A DNA stretch of 64,000 nt from contig NZ_JBDPGJ010000001.1 in NCBI RefSeq assembly GCF_040839445.1, positions 1,054,001 to 1,118,000 of the forward strand. Reading direction: 5' to 3'. The DNA comes from Aquibium pacificus (lineage in GTDB: Bacteria > Pseudomonadota > Alphaproteobacteria > Rhizobiales > Rhizobiaceae). Below, one piece after another: positions 42,766-53,436 of this stretch. Position 1 is the stretch's first letter; the number at the start of each line of letters is the position of its first letter. Made by a program: the position numbers and the translations under genes. Below the pieces are notes generated by a model. It was not told the origin of the DNA. It saw nothing but the letters and a program-made list of their open reading frames with translations, and ran no database searches.

Positions 42766-43937
42766 GCGTTCTTCTTCTCCAGTTCGTCCAGAATCTCTTG
42801 CGTATGCTCGCCGAGGCGGGGCGATGGGCGGTCGTAGGTGAGCGGCGTGGCCGACATCAGCATGGGCGCGCGCACCGAAGGCAGGCTGTTGCCGTGACGG
42901 TCGTCCAGGTCCATGCGCATGCCGCGCGCAATCGTCTGCGGGTCGGCGAACATCTTTGCGATGTCGTTGATCGGGCTCGCCGGCACGCTCGCGGCTTCCA
43001 GCTTCGCAAGCAGCGGCTCGCGCTCCCATTCCGCCAGCACCGCTTCAAGATGCCGCCGCAGGCGTGACCGATTGGCGACTCGCGCCGGGTTGGTCGCGAA
43101 ATCCGGATCGGCGGAGAGATCATCCCGACCTACCACCCTGCAGAAGCGCTGGAACTGGCCGTCATTTCCGGCGGCCAGGATGATGTGCCCGTCCTTGACC
43201 GGCAGCACCTCGTAGGGCGCGATGTTCATGTGGGCGTTGCCCATCTGCACCGGCGCGACGCCTGAGACGAGATAGTTGAGGTTCTGGTTGCCGAGCACCG
43301 AGATCTGCGTGTCGAACAGCGCCATGTCGATGAACTGGCCCTCGCCGGTCCTCTCCGCATGCCGCAGCGCCGCCTGGATGGCGATCACCGAATAGAGGCC
43401 GGTGAAGATGTCGGAGATGGCGACGCCGGCCTTCTGCGGCTCGCCGCCCGGTGCGCCGGTGATCGACATCATGCCGGACATGCCCTGGATGATGAAATCG
43501 TAGCCGGCGCGCGGCGCATAGGGACCTGTCTGGCCGAAGCCGGTGATGGAGCAGTAGACGAGGCGCGGGTTGATCGCCTTCAGGCTATCGTAGTCGAGCC
43601 CGTATTTCTTCAGGCCGCCCAGCTTGAAGTTCTCGATCAGCACGTCCGCCGTTGCGATCAGCTTCTTCAGCGTCTCGGCGCCGTCCGGCTTCGAAAAATC
43701 GAGGGCGACCGAACGCTTGCCGCGGTTCGTGGAGTGATAGTAGGCGGCCGAAAGGTTCTCCCCGTCCTGCCCAGTAACGAAAGGCGGGCCCCATTTGCGC
43801 GTGTCGTCCCCGCCGTCGGGGTTTTCCACCTTGATGACGTCGGCGCCGAGATCGGCCAGCAGCTGCCCGGCCCACGGGCCCGCGAGGATGCGGGCAAGCT
43901 CGATGACGCGGATGCCGGAAAGGGGAGGCGGGGACAT
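42762..43937 (-). CDS. CaiB/BaiF family CoA-transferase (type III)
   Basis: A 391-residue type III CoA-transferase that moves CoA between organic acids through an aspartyl-CoA intermediate. Typical segments are IRVIELARILAGPWAGQLLAD, DVIKVENPDGGDDTRKWGPP, YYHSTNRGKRSVALDF and GYDFIIQGMSGMM. The catalytic Asp is probably that of MALFDTQIS (about residue 187). Start ATG at 43937. The stop overlaps the ThDP-enzyme start by 4 nt, so both likely handle one substrate: activation by this enzyme, then cleavage or condensation by the next. The substrate is unknown. Confidence 0.9.
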   Translation of the reverse strand: MSPPPLSGIRVIELARILAGPWAGQLLADLGADVIKVENPDGGDDTRKWGPPFVTGQDGENLSAAYYHSTNRGKRSVALDFSKPDGAETLKKLIATADVLIENFKLGGLKKYGLDYDSLKAINPRLVYCSITGFGQTGPYAPRAGYDFIIQGMSGMMSITGAPGGEPQKAGVAISDIFTGLYSVIAIQAALRHAERTGEGQFIDMALFDTQISVLGNQNLNYLVSGVAPVQMGNAHMNIAPYEVLPVKDGHIILAAGNDGQFQRFCRVVGRDDLSADPDFATNPARVANRSRLRRHLEAVLAEWEREPLLAKLEAASVPASPINDIAKMFADPQTIARGMRMDLDDRHGNSLPSVRAPMLMSATPLTYDRPSPRLGEHTQEILDELEKKNA

Positions 43938-44039
43938 GGGAGTGAGCGGCTCCAGGCGAACGATGCCGCGTGCCTAGCAGATGCGGGCGGCGGCTGTCAC
44001 GCCGCGCTTTGCCGCGTCACGGATTAGCCCGGGTTCCGG

Positions 44040-44510
44040 TCAGAGGTCCGCCCAGCCATAGCCTTCGAGATCGATTCCCGGGCCGATCTGTATACCGAGG
44101 AGCCGGCCCTCCCTGATCATCGACTTGTCCAGCGAGAGGATTTTCACGCATTCCCTGTTGCGCGCGATGGCGAGATGCAATGCATCCGGTGCACGCAGGG
44201 CCGTCTCCGACCTTCGGAGCATCTCAATGGCCGCCAGTTGGTCCGCAACGAGCGTGGGAAATAATCGGAAAGAATGGGCGACCAAGCGGTCGAACATCGC
44301 CTCGGCGCTATCCGTCTGATCCAGGCTCATGATCTTCATGCGCCGTTGCCGTGCGAGCAAGGAACTGAATTCGACGCGGGTCCAATGACTGGTCGCCAAT
44401 GCGCCGGCTGGCAAGGCGCGCACGAATTCGGCGACGGCTTCGCTGTTTGCTTCCGGTAGGAAGAGTGGGGCGAGATCGGAGGTATCGAGATAGCAGATAA
44501 CAGCAGCCAT
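44040..44510 (-). CDS. PIN-domain toxin, VapC type
   Basis: A 156-residue PIN-domain ribonuclease toxin. All four acidic residues of the PIN site are visible: D9 (YLDTSDL), E47 (TRVEFSSLL), D109 (RAPDALHLA) and D128 (LSLDKSM). VapC-type toxins usually cleave tRNA or rRNA. The ATG at 44510 shares one base with the antitoxin stop (TGATG); a TTG one codon upstream is possible. The pair is translationally coupled with the antitoxin first, the usual arrangement. Confidence 0.9.
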   Translation of the reverse strand: MAAVICYLDTSDLAPLFLPEANSEAVAEFVRALPAGALATSHWTRVEFSSLLARQRRMKIMSLDQTDSAEAMFDRLVAHSFRLFPTLVADQLAAIEMLRRSETALRAPDALHLAIARNRECVKILSLDKSMIREGRLLGIQIGPGIDLEGYGWADL

Positions 44511-44749
44511 CAAAGCCCTTCATCCCGCATAGCACGGATCATACTGGCGCTCGGCTCCGGCAATCGCGGCATGCTCTCCCGGAATGCGGCGAGTTCCTCG
44601 AAGGGGATCGGTTTCTTCACGGTCTCGGCGGCGGATATCTGCGCCACCGGGCGGCCGTGCCGGGGAATCACGAAGGTCTCGCCGGTCTCCACGCGATCCA
44701 GGAAGCTGCTCAGGCGAGCCTTCGCATCCGCCAGGCTGATCGTTGTCAT
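44510..44749 (-). CDS. Phd/YefM-type antitoxin
   Basis: A 79-residue antitoxin. The N-terminal half is the Phd/YefM DNA-binding fold (SLADAKARLSSFLDRVETGE, then FVIPRHGRPVAQIS); the C-terminal acidic-basic tail (about 45-79) would wrap the toxin. Start ATG at 44749. It is upstream of and overlaps the PIN toxin. Such antitoxins repress their own promoter together with the toxin, so the gap up to the hydrolase gene (44750-44823) is the likely promoter region. Confidence 0.88.
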   Translation of the reverse strand: MTTISLADAKARLSSFLDRVETGETFVIPRHGRPVAQISAAETVKKPIPFEELAAFRESMPRLPEPSASMIRAMRDEGL

Positions 44750-44823
44750 CGATCATACTCCATTTGGTCACCGGATTGGTCATATATGGCACGAGCAGGG
44801 GCTCTTCGCCAGTCGCCGGTCTT

Positions 44824-45756
44824 TCAACAGACGACCCCCTCCACCCACCGCACAAAATCCCCCGTCACCTCCTCGCGGTTCACCTCGTTCAGGCTCTCAT
44901 GCCGCGTCCCCGCGTAAACCGTTGAAGTCAGATTCGAAAAACCCATCGCCTCCATCCGCCTGGCGAGGTTCCTCGTCGCCTTGCCGCCGTCGGTCGCCGG
45001 GTCCTTCTCGCCACCCACGATCATCACCGGCAGGTCGCGGCGGATGCCGGAAAACTTCGCGTCGTCTGCACCCCCGAAGATGAGATCGAACACGTCGCGC
45101 CACATTGAAACCGAAGCGTCCCAGCCGCAGAGCGGATCGGCGACGTATTTATCCACCTCGGCCGGATCGCGCGACAGCCAGTCGAACTCGGTCCGCCGGT
45201 CGGGGATCCCCTTCGCCCAGGCCTGGAAGGTCAGCTTCGGCAGGATGCGGGAGGGGACGTCGGAACCCAGCCGGAATCTTTCCCACGCGAGAATGGCGCG
45301 CGCCGCTCGGCCCGCGATGCCGGCCGAAAAGTTGGCGTTCCAGACCGCGGCGGCGGCGACCCGGTCGGAATGCTCGAGCAGGAAATTCAGCGCGATCAGC
45401 CCGCCCATCGAATGGCCGAACACGATCACCGGAATCCCCGGCATCTCGCGCGCGATGTGGTCGTGGACGGCCAGCACGTCGGCCACCACCTTCTTTGCGC
45501 CGTTCCCGTCGCGCGAAAATATGCGCGGCGGAGCGTCCGGCGCGCGCGTCGCGCCGTGTCCTCGATGATCGTGCGCGAAAGTCGCGATGCCGTGGTCCGC
45601 CAGATGGTCGGCGAAGCGGCCGTAGCGGGCGGCGTGTTCGGCGAGCCCGTGGTTGACCTGCACGACGGCGCGGAGGGGGCCTTTCGGGCGCTTGCCGTAA
45701 AGGTTCAGCTGCGCGCCCGACGGTGCGGAAATTTCGGCTTTTTGATCGAAAGGCAT
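44824..45756 (-). CDS. Alpha/beta hydrolase, lysophospholipase/monoacylglycerol lipase-like
   Basis: A 310-residue serine hydrolase of the Hydrolase_4 (lysophospholipase) group. The oxyanion region is VNHGLAEHAARYGRFADHLA, followed by FAHDHRGHGAT and the nucleophile elbow FGHSMGGLIAL; the Asp and His are probably in GGEKDPAT and GTRHESLNE. It likely cleaves monoacylglycerols or lysophospholipids in the cytoplasm. The ATG at 45756 gives MPFDQKAEISAPSGA. It stands alone, downstream of and separate from the toxin-antitoxin genes. Confidence 0.88.
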   Translation of the reverse strand: MPFDQKAEISAPSGAQLNLYGKRPKGPLRAVVQVNHGLAEHAARYGRFADHLADHGIATFAHDHRGHGATRAPDAPPRIFSRDGNGAKKVVADVLAVHDHIAREMPGIPVIVFGHSMGGLIALNFLLEHSDRVAAAAVWNANFSAGIAGRAARAILAWERFRLGSDVPSRILPKLTFQAWAKGIPDRRTEFDWLSRDPAEVDKYVADPLCGWDASVSMWRDVFDLIFGGADDAKFSGIRRDLPVMIVGGEKDPATDGGKATRNLARRMEAMGFSNLTSTVYAGTRHESLNEVNREEVTGDFVRWVEGVVC

Positions 45757-45911
45757 GGGGTCCCCCTGATAGGGACAATTCGTCAGGAACGCGGCCGCGT
45801 CAACAGAATCGCAGCGCGTCTGCCGGGACAAAAGCGGCGATTGCGGCGTCGTCGTGGCAGGTGAGGCGTCATGAGCCTCGCTTTCGCCATCCCGATGGTC
45901 TATGAGCGGCC

Positions 45912-46172
45912 ATGCAAAAAAATCATTTCGAAGTACCGGTGACCGTCAAGGCGGGCAACGAGGGCGACAGCAAGGTTCTCTCGTCACCGCGCGAAGCCTC
46001 CGACTTCCTCCTAAACAACTGGCAGGGAAAGAGAAGCGCGAAGCACCGCGCCGCGCTTCAGGCTTGCCACGATGCGGTCTCGAGCGGCAAGCCGGCCATG
46101 ACGGCCAGGCGCGCTTTCGTCGCGGCGGCGCGCGAGGCCGATCTTCTGTTGAGCGACAAGGTTCCGGGCTGA
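45912..46172 (+). CDS. DUF982 domain protein
   Basis: An 86-residue protein of the DUF982 family, which is abundant in rhizobia. The pattern is F-x-V-P-V-T-V near the start, then SPREASDFLLNNWQGKRSAKHRAALQAC in blocks and AMTARRAFVAAAREADLLL. The function is unknown. Start ATG at 45912. It ends 10 nt before a strong hairpin (46182-46199) and faces a small reverse-strand gene. Confidence 0.85.
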   Translation: MQKNHFEVPVTVKAGNEGDSKVLSSPREASDFLLNNWQGKRSAKHRAALQACHDAVSSGKPAMTARRAFVAAAREADLLLSDKVPG

Positions 46173-46181
46173 CGGACCCCG

Positions 46182-46199
46182 GCCGGCCAACTGGCCGGC
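46182..46199. terminator. Stem-loop between the DUF982 gene and a convergent small gene
   Basis: GCCGGCCA / TGGCCGGC form a perfect 8-bp stem with a 2-nt loop (AC), followed by TGGTCTTT on the + strand. It lies between the stops of two convergent genes and probably terminates the DUF982 transcript. Confidence 0.6.
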
Positions 46200-46215
46200 T
46201 GGTCTTTCCCGCGTC

Positions 46216-46368
46216 CTACTTGTCTTCCGTCGAGGTGGATTCTGTTTCCGCCTCGGCTTTGTCGCGTTCCTTGGCAGCAGCCTTCGCGGCCAGCTTCTCG
46301 GCCTTCTTCGCCGCCTTCTGGCGCTCGCGTTCCTTCCGCTCGAAGTCGTAGTTTGGTGTACGCGCCAT
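46216..46368 (-). CDS. Small highly charged protein
   Basis: A 50-residue protein too short to appear in most gene lists. The start ATG at 46368 follows AAAGGACACGAT. It begins MARTPNYDFERKERERQK and continues as a Lys/Glu/Ala-rich helix (KKAEKLAAKA, then KERDKAEAE), ending TSTEDK. Such MARTPNYDFE proteins with charged helical tails are seen in other Rhizobiales as far as I recall. Coiled-coil or RNA-associated behaviour is possible; the role is unknown. Confidence 0.7.
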   Translation of the reverse strand: MARTPNYDFERKERERQKAAKKAEKLAAKAAAKERDKAEAETESTSTEDK

Positions 46369-46617
46369 ATCGTGTCCTTTCGTGAATCCCCCCTTGCCTA
46401 CGGATTTGCGGACGCGATTACAACAGTCTGCCGCCTATGGGGTCCTCGGGCCGAACGACGATGTGACGCCAGGCTTCCCGCCGTCGGCGCGTGACGCCCG
46501 AATGCCCACCGATTGTTCACTTGGCCGTCGTGCAAAAACCTTGGGCAGAACGCCACTTGCCAAGATGGTTCTGCGATGTTTCATTGACACCGAAGTCAAT
46601 CCCTTCGGAGTGTGCCG

Positions 46618-47658
46618 ATGTTCCTCACCAGACGCGTTTTCTCGCTTGCCACCGCGACCATCCTGTCCGCCGCCGCGCTCAGCGCCGCCGGCATGCACGC
46701 CGCCCAGGCGCAGACCGACGTAAAGTTCACGCTGGACTGGAAGTTCGAGGGACCGGCGGCGGGGTTTCTGCTCGCGATCGACAAGGGCTATTTCGAGGCT
46801 GAGGGCCTGAACGTAACGATCGACACCGGCGCGGGTTCGCGCGAGTCCATCCCGCGGGTCGCCACCGGCGCCTACGATATGGGATTTGGCGACATCAACG
46901 CGCTGATTAAGTTCCTCGACGAGGATCCCTCGCAGAAGGTCGAGGCCGTGATGATGGTCTACGACAAGCCGCCCTTCGCCGTCATCGGACGCAAGGCTCA
47001 AGGCATCACCGAGGATCCGAAGTCGCTGGAAGGCAAGAAGCTCGGCGCGCCGCCGCCGGACGCGGCCTTCGGACAATGGCCGGTCTTCGTCGAGGTCGCC
47101 GACATTGATACCTCCAACATCACGATCGAAAACGTCGGCTTCCCGGTCCGCGAGCCCATGCTGGCGCAGGGGGCAGTGGACGCGATCTTTGGCTTCGCCT
47201 TCTCGAGCGTGCTCAACCTCAAGGCGCAGGGCATCCCCGAAGACGACATCGTCACCATTCTGATGGCCGATCACGGGCTCGACCTCTACGGCAACGCGAT
47301 CATGGTCAACGAGGATTTCGCCGCAGCCAATCCCGATGCGGTCAAGGGCTTCCTGAAGGCGCTGGCGAAGGGCTTCGCCGATGCCGTCTCAGATCCCGCG
47401 GCGGGTGTCGACGCGGTCATGTCGCGCAACGAGATCCTGACCAAGGAGATTGAAATCGAACGGCTGGAGATGGCGAATTCGATGAACATCAACACGCCAT
47501 GGGTCGCTGAAAACGGGTTTGGCGGCATCGACGAGGAGAAGTTGGCCAAGTCGATCGAGCTCCTGAAGGTCTCGATGGGCCTGAAGGGCAACGTGACGGC
47601 CGCCGACGTCTTCGACGCGAGCTATCTGCCGCCCAAGGAGGAGCGGATGCTCCCCTGA
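46618..47658 (+). CDS. ABC transporter substrate-binding protein, NMT1/SsuA type
   Basis: A 346-residue periplasmic binding protein. Signal peptide at about residues 1-32 (ATILSAAALSAAGMHAAQA-QTD). The NMT1/THI5-like core follows: VKFTLDWKFEGPAAGFLLAIDKGYFEAEGL, then TGAGSRESIPRVATGAYDMGFGD. This group binds sulfonates, nitrate, or thiamine precursors. The ATG at 46618 has CGGAG upstream; GTG at 46612 is less likely. First of three genes (binding protein, ATPase, permease). Confidence 0.9.
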   Translation: MFLTRRVFSLATATILSAAALSAAGMHAAQAQTDVKFTLDWKFEGPAAGFLLAIDKGYFEAEGLNVTIDTGAGSRESIPRVATGAYDMGFGDINALIKFLDEDPSQKVEAVMMVYDKPPFAVIGRKAQGITEDPKSLEGKKLGAPPPDAAFGQWPVFVEVADIDTSNITIENVGFPVREPMLAQGAVDAIFGFAFSSVLNLKAQGIPEDDIVTILMADHGLDLYGNAIMVNEDFAAANPDAVKGFLKALAKGFADAVSDPAAGVDAVMSRNEILTKEIEIERLEMANSMNINTPWVAENGFGGIDEEKLAKSIELLKVSMGLKGNVTAADVFDASYLPPKEERMLP

Positions 47659-47679
47659 TCCGACAGCGGGGGCTCGGGG

Positions 47680-48468
47680 ATGCAACCGCTCGTCACGATC
47701 GAGCACGTCGACATGCGTTATGGCGGCCCGGAAGGGCTGCTCGCCGTGCAGGATCTGACACTGTCGGTCGCCAAGGGTGAGTTTGCCGCGGTGGTCGGTC
47801 CGTCCGGCTGCGGCAAGTCCACGCTCATGAAGCTCGTGACCGGCCTCTATATCCCGCAGGGAGGCTCCGTCGTCGTGGCTGGCGAGCGGGTCACCAAGCC
47901 GGTCTCCATCGTCGGCATGGCGTTCCAGAACCCGACCATGCTGCCGTGGCGAACGACGCTGGACAACATCCTGCTGCCGCTGGAGGTGGTGCAGCGCCAT
48001 CGCGGCAGGCTGCGCGCCCACAAGGCGGAATACGTCGCCAAGGCGGAGGCACTGCTGGAAACGGTCGGCCTCAAGGGTTTCGGGCAGAAATTTCCCTGGC
48101 AGCTCTCGGGTGGCATGCAACAGCGGGCAAACCTGTGCCGGGCACTGATCCACGAGCCCGACCTCCTGATGCTCGACGAACCCTTCGGGGCGCTTGATTC
48201 CTTCACCCGCGAGGAACTGTGGTGCGTCATCCGTGACCTGCATGCCGCGCAGGGCGTCACGATCGTGCTGGTCACGCACGATCTGCGCGAGGCGGTCTTC
48301 CTCGCCGACCGCATCTTCGTCATGAGCGCGCGGCCCGGCCGCGTCATCGAGGAACGCAAGGTGCCGTTCGCGCGGCCACGCGATCTCGAACTCATGTATG
48401 AGAAGGAGTTCAACGACGTGGTGCACGAACTGCGCGGCTCCATCGCAGATGCGAGGAAGGCTGCATGA
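47680..48468 (+). CDS. ABC transporter ATP-binding protein (SsuB/TauB type)
   Basis: A 262-residue ATPase. Walker A GPSGCGKST, Q-loop MAFQNPTMLPWRT, signature LSGGMQQR, Walker B LLMLDEPFGALD and H-loop VTHDLREAVF. The LPWRT wording and the C-terminal half are typical of nitrate/sulfonate/taurine importers. Its 3' end overlaps the permease by 4 nt. It energises import with the permease 48465-49247. Confidence 0.93.
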   Translation: MQPLVTIEHVDMRYGGPEGLLAVQDLTLSVAKGEFAAVVGPSGCGKSTLMKLVTGLYIPQGGSVVVAGERVTKPVSIVGMAFQNPTMLPWRTTLDNILLPLEVVQRHRGRLRAHKAEYVAKAEALLETVGLKGFGQKFPWQLSGGMQQRANLCRALIHEPDLLMLDEPFGALDSFTREELWCVIRDLHAAQGVTIVLVTHDLREAVFLADRIFVMSARPGRVIEERKVPFARPRDLELMYEKEFNDVVHELRGSIADARKAA

Positions 48469-49247
48469 GCACCCCCCGCGCAGGCATCGACTGGGTGAAG
48501 GCTGCTCCGTGGCTCTATACGGCGACGCTCTTCGTCGTCTGGGAAGCGGCGGTGCGGGCCTTCGACATACCGCAATACATCCTGCCGGCGCCGACGGTGA
48601 TCGCCGGCGCCATCGTGCAGTACTGGTCGGCGATCTGGAAGAACTCGCTCCAGACCCTCTACACGACCCTGGCCGGCTTCGTGCTCGCCGTCGTGGGCGG
48701 GCTGGCGCTCGGCATCCTCGTGGGCTGGTCGCGCTTCATCTATGCGGGGCTCTATCCGCTGATGGTCGGCTTCAACGCCATCCCCAAGGTCGCGCTCGTC
48801 CCGGTGCTGGTCATCTGGTTCGGCATCGGCACGATCCCGGCCGTACTGACCGCCTTCCTGATCGCCTTCTTTCCGATCGTGGTGAACGTCGCCACCGGCC
48901 TCGCCACCATCGAGCCGGAGATGGAGGATGTGCTCAGGGCGTTGGGCGCCAGGAAGATGGACATCATGCTCAAGGTCGGCATCCCGCGCTCGATGCCGTA
49001 TTTCTTCGGTTCGCTGAAGATCGCCATCACACTGGCCTTCGTCGGCTCGGTCATCTCCGAGACGGTGGCGGCCAATTCGGGCCTCGGCCACATGATGCTC
49101 GGCGCGCAGTCGCAGTTCAACGTGCCGCTGGTCTTTGCCGGCCTGGTCATGCTGGCGATCGAGGGCATCGTCATGTACGCCATCATGGCGTGGATCGAGA
49201 TGCGCATGACCGGCTGGGCACACAGAAGCCAGACCATGGGGGCCTGA
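48465..49247 (+). CDS. ABC transporter permease (SsuC/TauC type)
   Basis: A 260-residue permease with about six membrane segments. It contains the EAA loop: ALGARKMDIMLKVGIPRSMP, which binds the ATPase, and AGFVLAVVGGLALGILVGWS in the first half. Start ATG at 48465 overlaps the ATPase gene (ATGA). With 46618-47658 and 47680-48468 it makes a complete importer. Its substrate (sulfonate, nitrate, thiamine precursor or similar) cannot be set from sequence alone. Confidence 0.93.
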   Translation: MSTPRAGIDWVKAAPWLYTATLFVVWEAAVRAFDIPQYILPAPTVIAGAIVQYWSAIWKNSLQTLYTTLAGFVLAVVGGLALGILVGWSRFIYAGLYPLMVGFNAIPKVALVPVLVIWFGIGTIPAVLTAFLIAFFPIVVNVATGLATIEPEMEDVLRALGARKMDIMLKVGIPRSMPYFFGSLKIAITLAFVGSVISETVAANSGLGHMMLGAQSQFNVPLVFAGLVMLAIEGIVMYAIMAWIEMRMTGWAHRSQTMGA

Positions 49248-49361
49248 GCAGGGGCCACTGCGAGGCGCGGGCGTCCTGCCGGGACTGTGTGGCGCGTCAC
49301 ATATCGCGCATGGGTCATGGTCTAGGGTGAAGCCACTCGAAACATCCCGAGGGAGATCGCC

Positions 49362-50363
49362 ATGCGCGCGTTCGGGCTCCAGGCCTTTGCCGTTCTGATC
49401 GTTCTTTTCCCGTCAGCCACCAGAGCCGAGGTTCGGCTCGAAGGCTGGTTCATCGCCGAGCAGGAATGCGCCGCCACGCAGTCGATCCGCACCGGCGCCA
49501 ATCCGGGCGGTGTGACAACCGAAGTCCGGCACGCCTACGACATGCTCGCGGGCAACAAGGAATCCCCAAGCCATTACCTGATCCGCGTCCCGGGCGCGGA
49601 GCCGGAACGGCGCTGGGTCGCGGCCGGGTGCGGCGTCCATGCCGTTGCCGCTAAGTCGTCACCGACCCCACCTGACAATGGCGGCGGAGGACAGCCGCAG
49701 CGCGTCGATTTCGTGCTCGCCGCAAGCTGGCAGCCCGGCTTCTGCGAGACGCGTCCGGACAAGACCGAATGCACCACGCAGACGAACGGGCGCTTCGACG
49801 CCAGCAACTTCTCCCTGCACGGGCTCTGGCCGCAGCCGCGCAGCAATGTCTACTGTCAGGTGGCGCCGGACGTCGCGGCCGACGACAAGGCGGGCCGTTG
49901 GGAGGCCCTGCCGGAAGTGACGCTCGACGGCGACACCCGCTCGGAACTGGACAAGGTCATGCCGGGCACGGCCTCGCTCCTGGAACGCCACGAATGGGTC
50001 AAGCACGGCACCTGCTACGGCGACACGATGGAAGAATATTTCGCCGATTCGCTCGCCATCATGAGCGATCTCAACGCCTCGGCCGCGCGGGAGCTTTTTG
50101 CCGAGAACGTCGGCGCAACGCTGACGGCCGTTCAGATCCGCGAGGCCTTCGACGCATCTTTCGGTCCGGGTGCCGGATCGCGCGTCCGGGTCAGCTGCGT
50201 CACCGACCCGTCGAACGGGCGCCGCCTGATCGGCGAGATCACGATCGGCCTCTCGGGCGAGATCGACGACGAGGCAAATCTCTCCGACCTCATCTTCGCC
50301 GCCACGCCGACCGACGACGCCGGCTGCACGCAGGGCATCGTGGACGCCGCCGGCCTGCAATAG
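49362..50363 (+). CDS. RNase T2 family secreted ribonuclease
   Basis: A 333-residue secreted endoribonuclease. Signal peptide at residues 1-22. Residues about 25-100 form an extra N-terminal domain (GWFIAEQECAATQ, RWVAAGCGVH). The T2 domain follows a Pro/Gly linker (PTPPDNGGGGQPQ): CAS-1 is NFSLHGLWPQ with H153 and CAS-2 is ERHEWVKHGTCYG with H210, E211, K214 and H215, so the catalytic set is complete. Cysteines typical for disulfides are present. Start ATG at 49362 with GAGGGAGATCGCC upstream. It probably degrades extracellular or periplasmic RNA for nutrients. Confidence 0.92.
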   Translation: MRAFGLQAFAVLIVLFPSATRAEVRLEGWFIAEQECAATQSIRTGANPGGVTTEVRHAYDMLAGNKESPSHYLIRVPGAEPERRWVAAGCGVHAVAAKSSPTPPDNGGGGQPQRVDFVLAASWQPGFCETRPDKTECTTQTNGRFDASNFSLHGLWPQPRSNVYCQVAPDVAADDKAGRWEALPEVTLDGDTRSELDKVMPGTASLLERHEWVKHGTCYGDTMEEYFADSLAIMSDLNASAARELFAENVGATLTAVQIREAFDASFGPGAGSRVRVSCVTDPSNGRRLIGEITIGLSGEIDDEANLSDLIFAATPTDDAGCTQGIVDAAGLQ

Positions 50364-50373
50364 GGCAGGGCCG

Positions 50374-51060
50374 TCAGAACGTCTCCACCCAGGGCCGCAC
50401 CTCGATCTCCCAGGACCACGCGCTGCGGTCCTGGTCGATCAGCTGCATGTAGGTCTCGGCGATCGCATCCGGGTCCAGCATGGAATCGGGCTTGTCGGCC
50501 GGCTCGGTGCGACCGGGATTTCGGATCGCGCCGTCGATGACCACGTGACCGACATGGATGCCCTTCGGATGCAGTTCGCGCGCCATTGACTGGGCGAGCC
50601 CGCGCAGCGCGAACTTGCCCATGGCGAAGGACGCTGACTGCGGATAGCCCTTCACGCCGGCCGAGGCGCCGGTGAACAGGATTGCGCCCTTGCCGCGCGG
50701 CAGCATGCGCCTTGCCGCCTGCTGCGCCACCAGGAAGGCACCGTAGGCGGTTACCTGCAGCGCCTTCTGGACCTCGCCCGGATCGATGTCGACGAAGGGT
50801 CCGCGCACCCAGTAAGAGGGGTTGTAGATTGCGACCTCCAGGTCGCCGCCCATCTCATCAACCCGCCCGAACAGCGCCTCGACATCCCCGACGTTCGCCG
50901 CGTCGCAGGGAACCGTCACGCCGTTGGTCTCGGCCGCCAGCGGCTCGAGCTTGTCCACCTTGCGGGCGGCCAGCACCAGCTTCATGCCCCGCGCGGCGAG
51001 CTTGCGCGCGAGCGAAGCCGACAGGCCGTCACCCACTCCGACGATCAGTGCGGTCGACAT
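50374..51060 (-). CDS. SDR family oxidoreductase with Phe at the catalytic Tyr position
   Basis: A 228-residue short-chain dehydrogenase fold. The cofactor loop is ALIVGVGDGLSASLARKLA (G-x-G-x-G-like), with ARK after beta-2 and CDAANVGD. The active-site region reads ILFTGASAGVKG, then SASFAMGKFALRG: where classical SDRs have Y-x3-K, this protein has F-x3-K. Start ATG at 51060. It is convergent with the RNase T2 gene. It may use a different proton donor or be a non-catalytic or altered-activity member; I have seen the same F-A-M-x-K wording in other proteobacterial SDRs. Confidence 0.85.
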   Translation of the reverse strand: MSTALIVGVGDGLSASLARKLAARGMKLVLAARKVDKLEPLAAETNGVTVPCDAANVGDVEALFGRVDEMGGDLEVAIYNPSYWVRGPFVDIDPGEVQKALQVTAYGAFLVAQQAARRMLPRGKGAILFTGASAGVKGYPQSASFAMGKFALRGLAQSMARELHPKGIHVGHVVIDGAIRNPGRTEPADKPDSMLDPDAIAETYMQLIDQDRSAWSWEIEVRPWVETF

Positions 51061-51189
51061 TTGTCTTTCTCCCCTTTGAGGCGCCGGACACCATTCGGGA
51101 CCATCCGCGTCATCGGGGCAAGGGGCGGACCGCGAAATTTCCGAGAGCGGCTTTCAAAGTCCGCGCGCGGTCAGTTCTGCGGGTGCGGA

Positions 51190-53202
<2,013 letters not shown>

Positions 53203-53436
53203 GATCTACTTTCGGGGTATGTGGCCCATGGAGCGGCGTCCGACGAACGGACCCCGCCTGCGCGCGGCGAAATCCGTCGCGGACAATCTTGCGCGCCTGA
53301 TAGTCCTTGTCCGCGCCAATGTACAGTGCGTGTCGCGCATGGCAGTCCGTCGGCATTGCCCCGCGCGGCGGTTTCGCCTACATAGCGCGCACAATTTCAG
53401 CCTTTCCCTCTTATCCGACGGAGTGCGACGCGCCCC

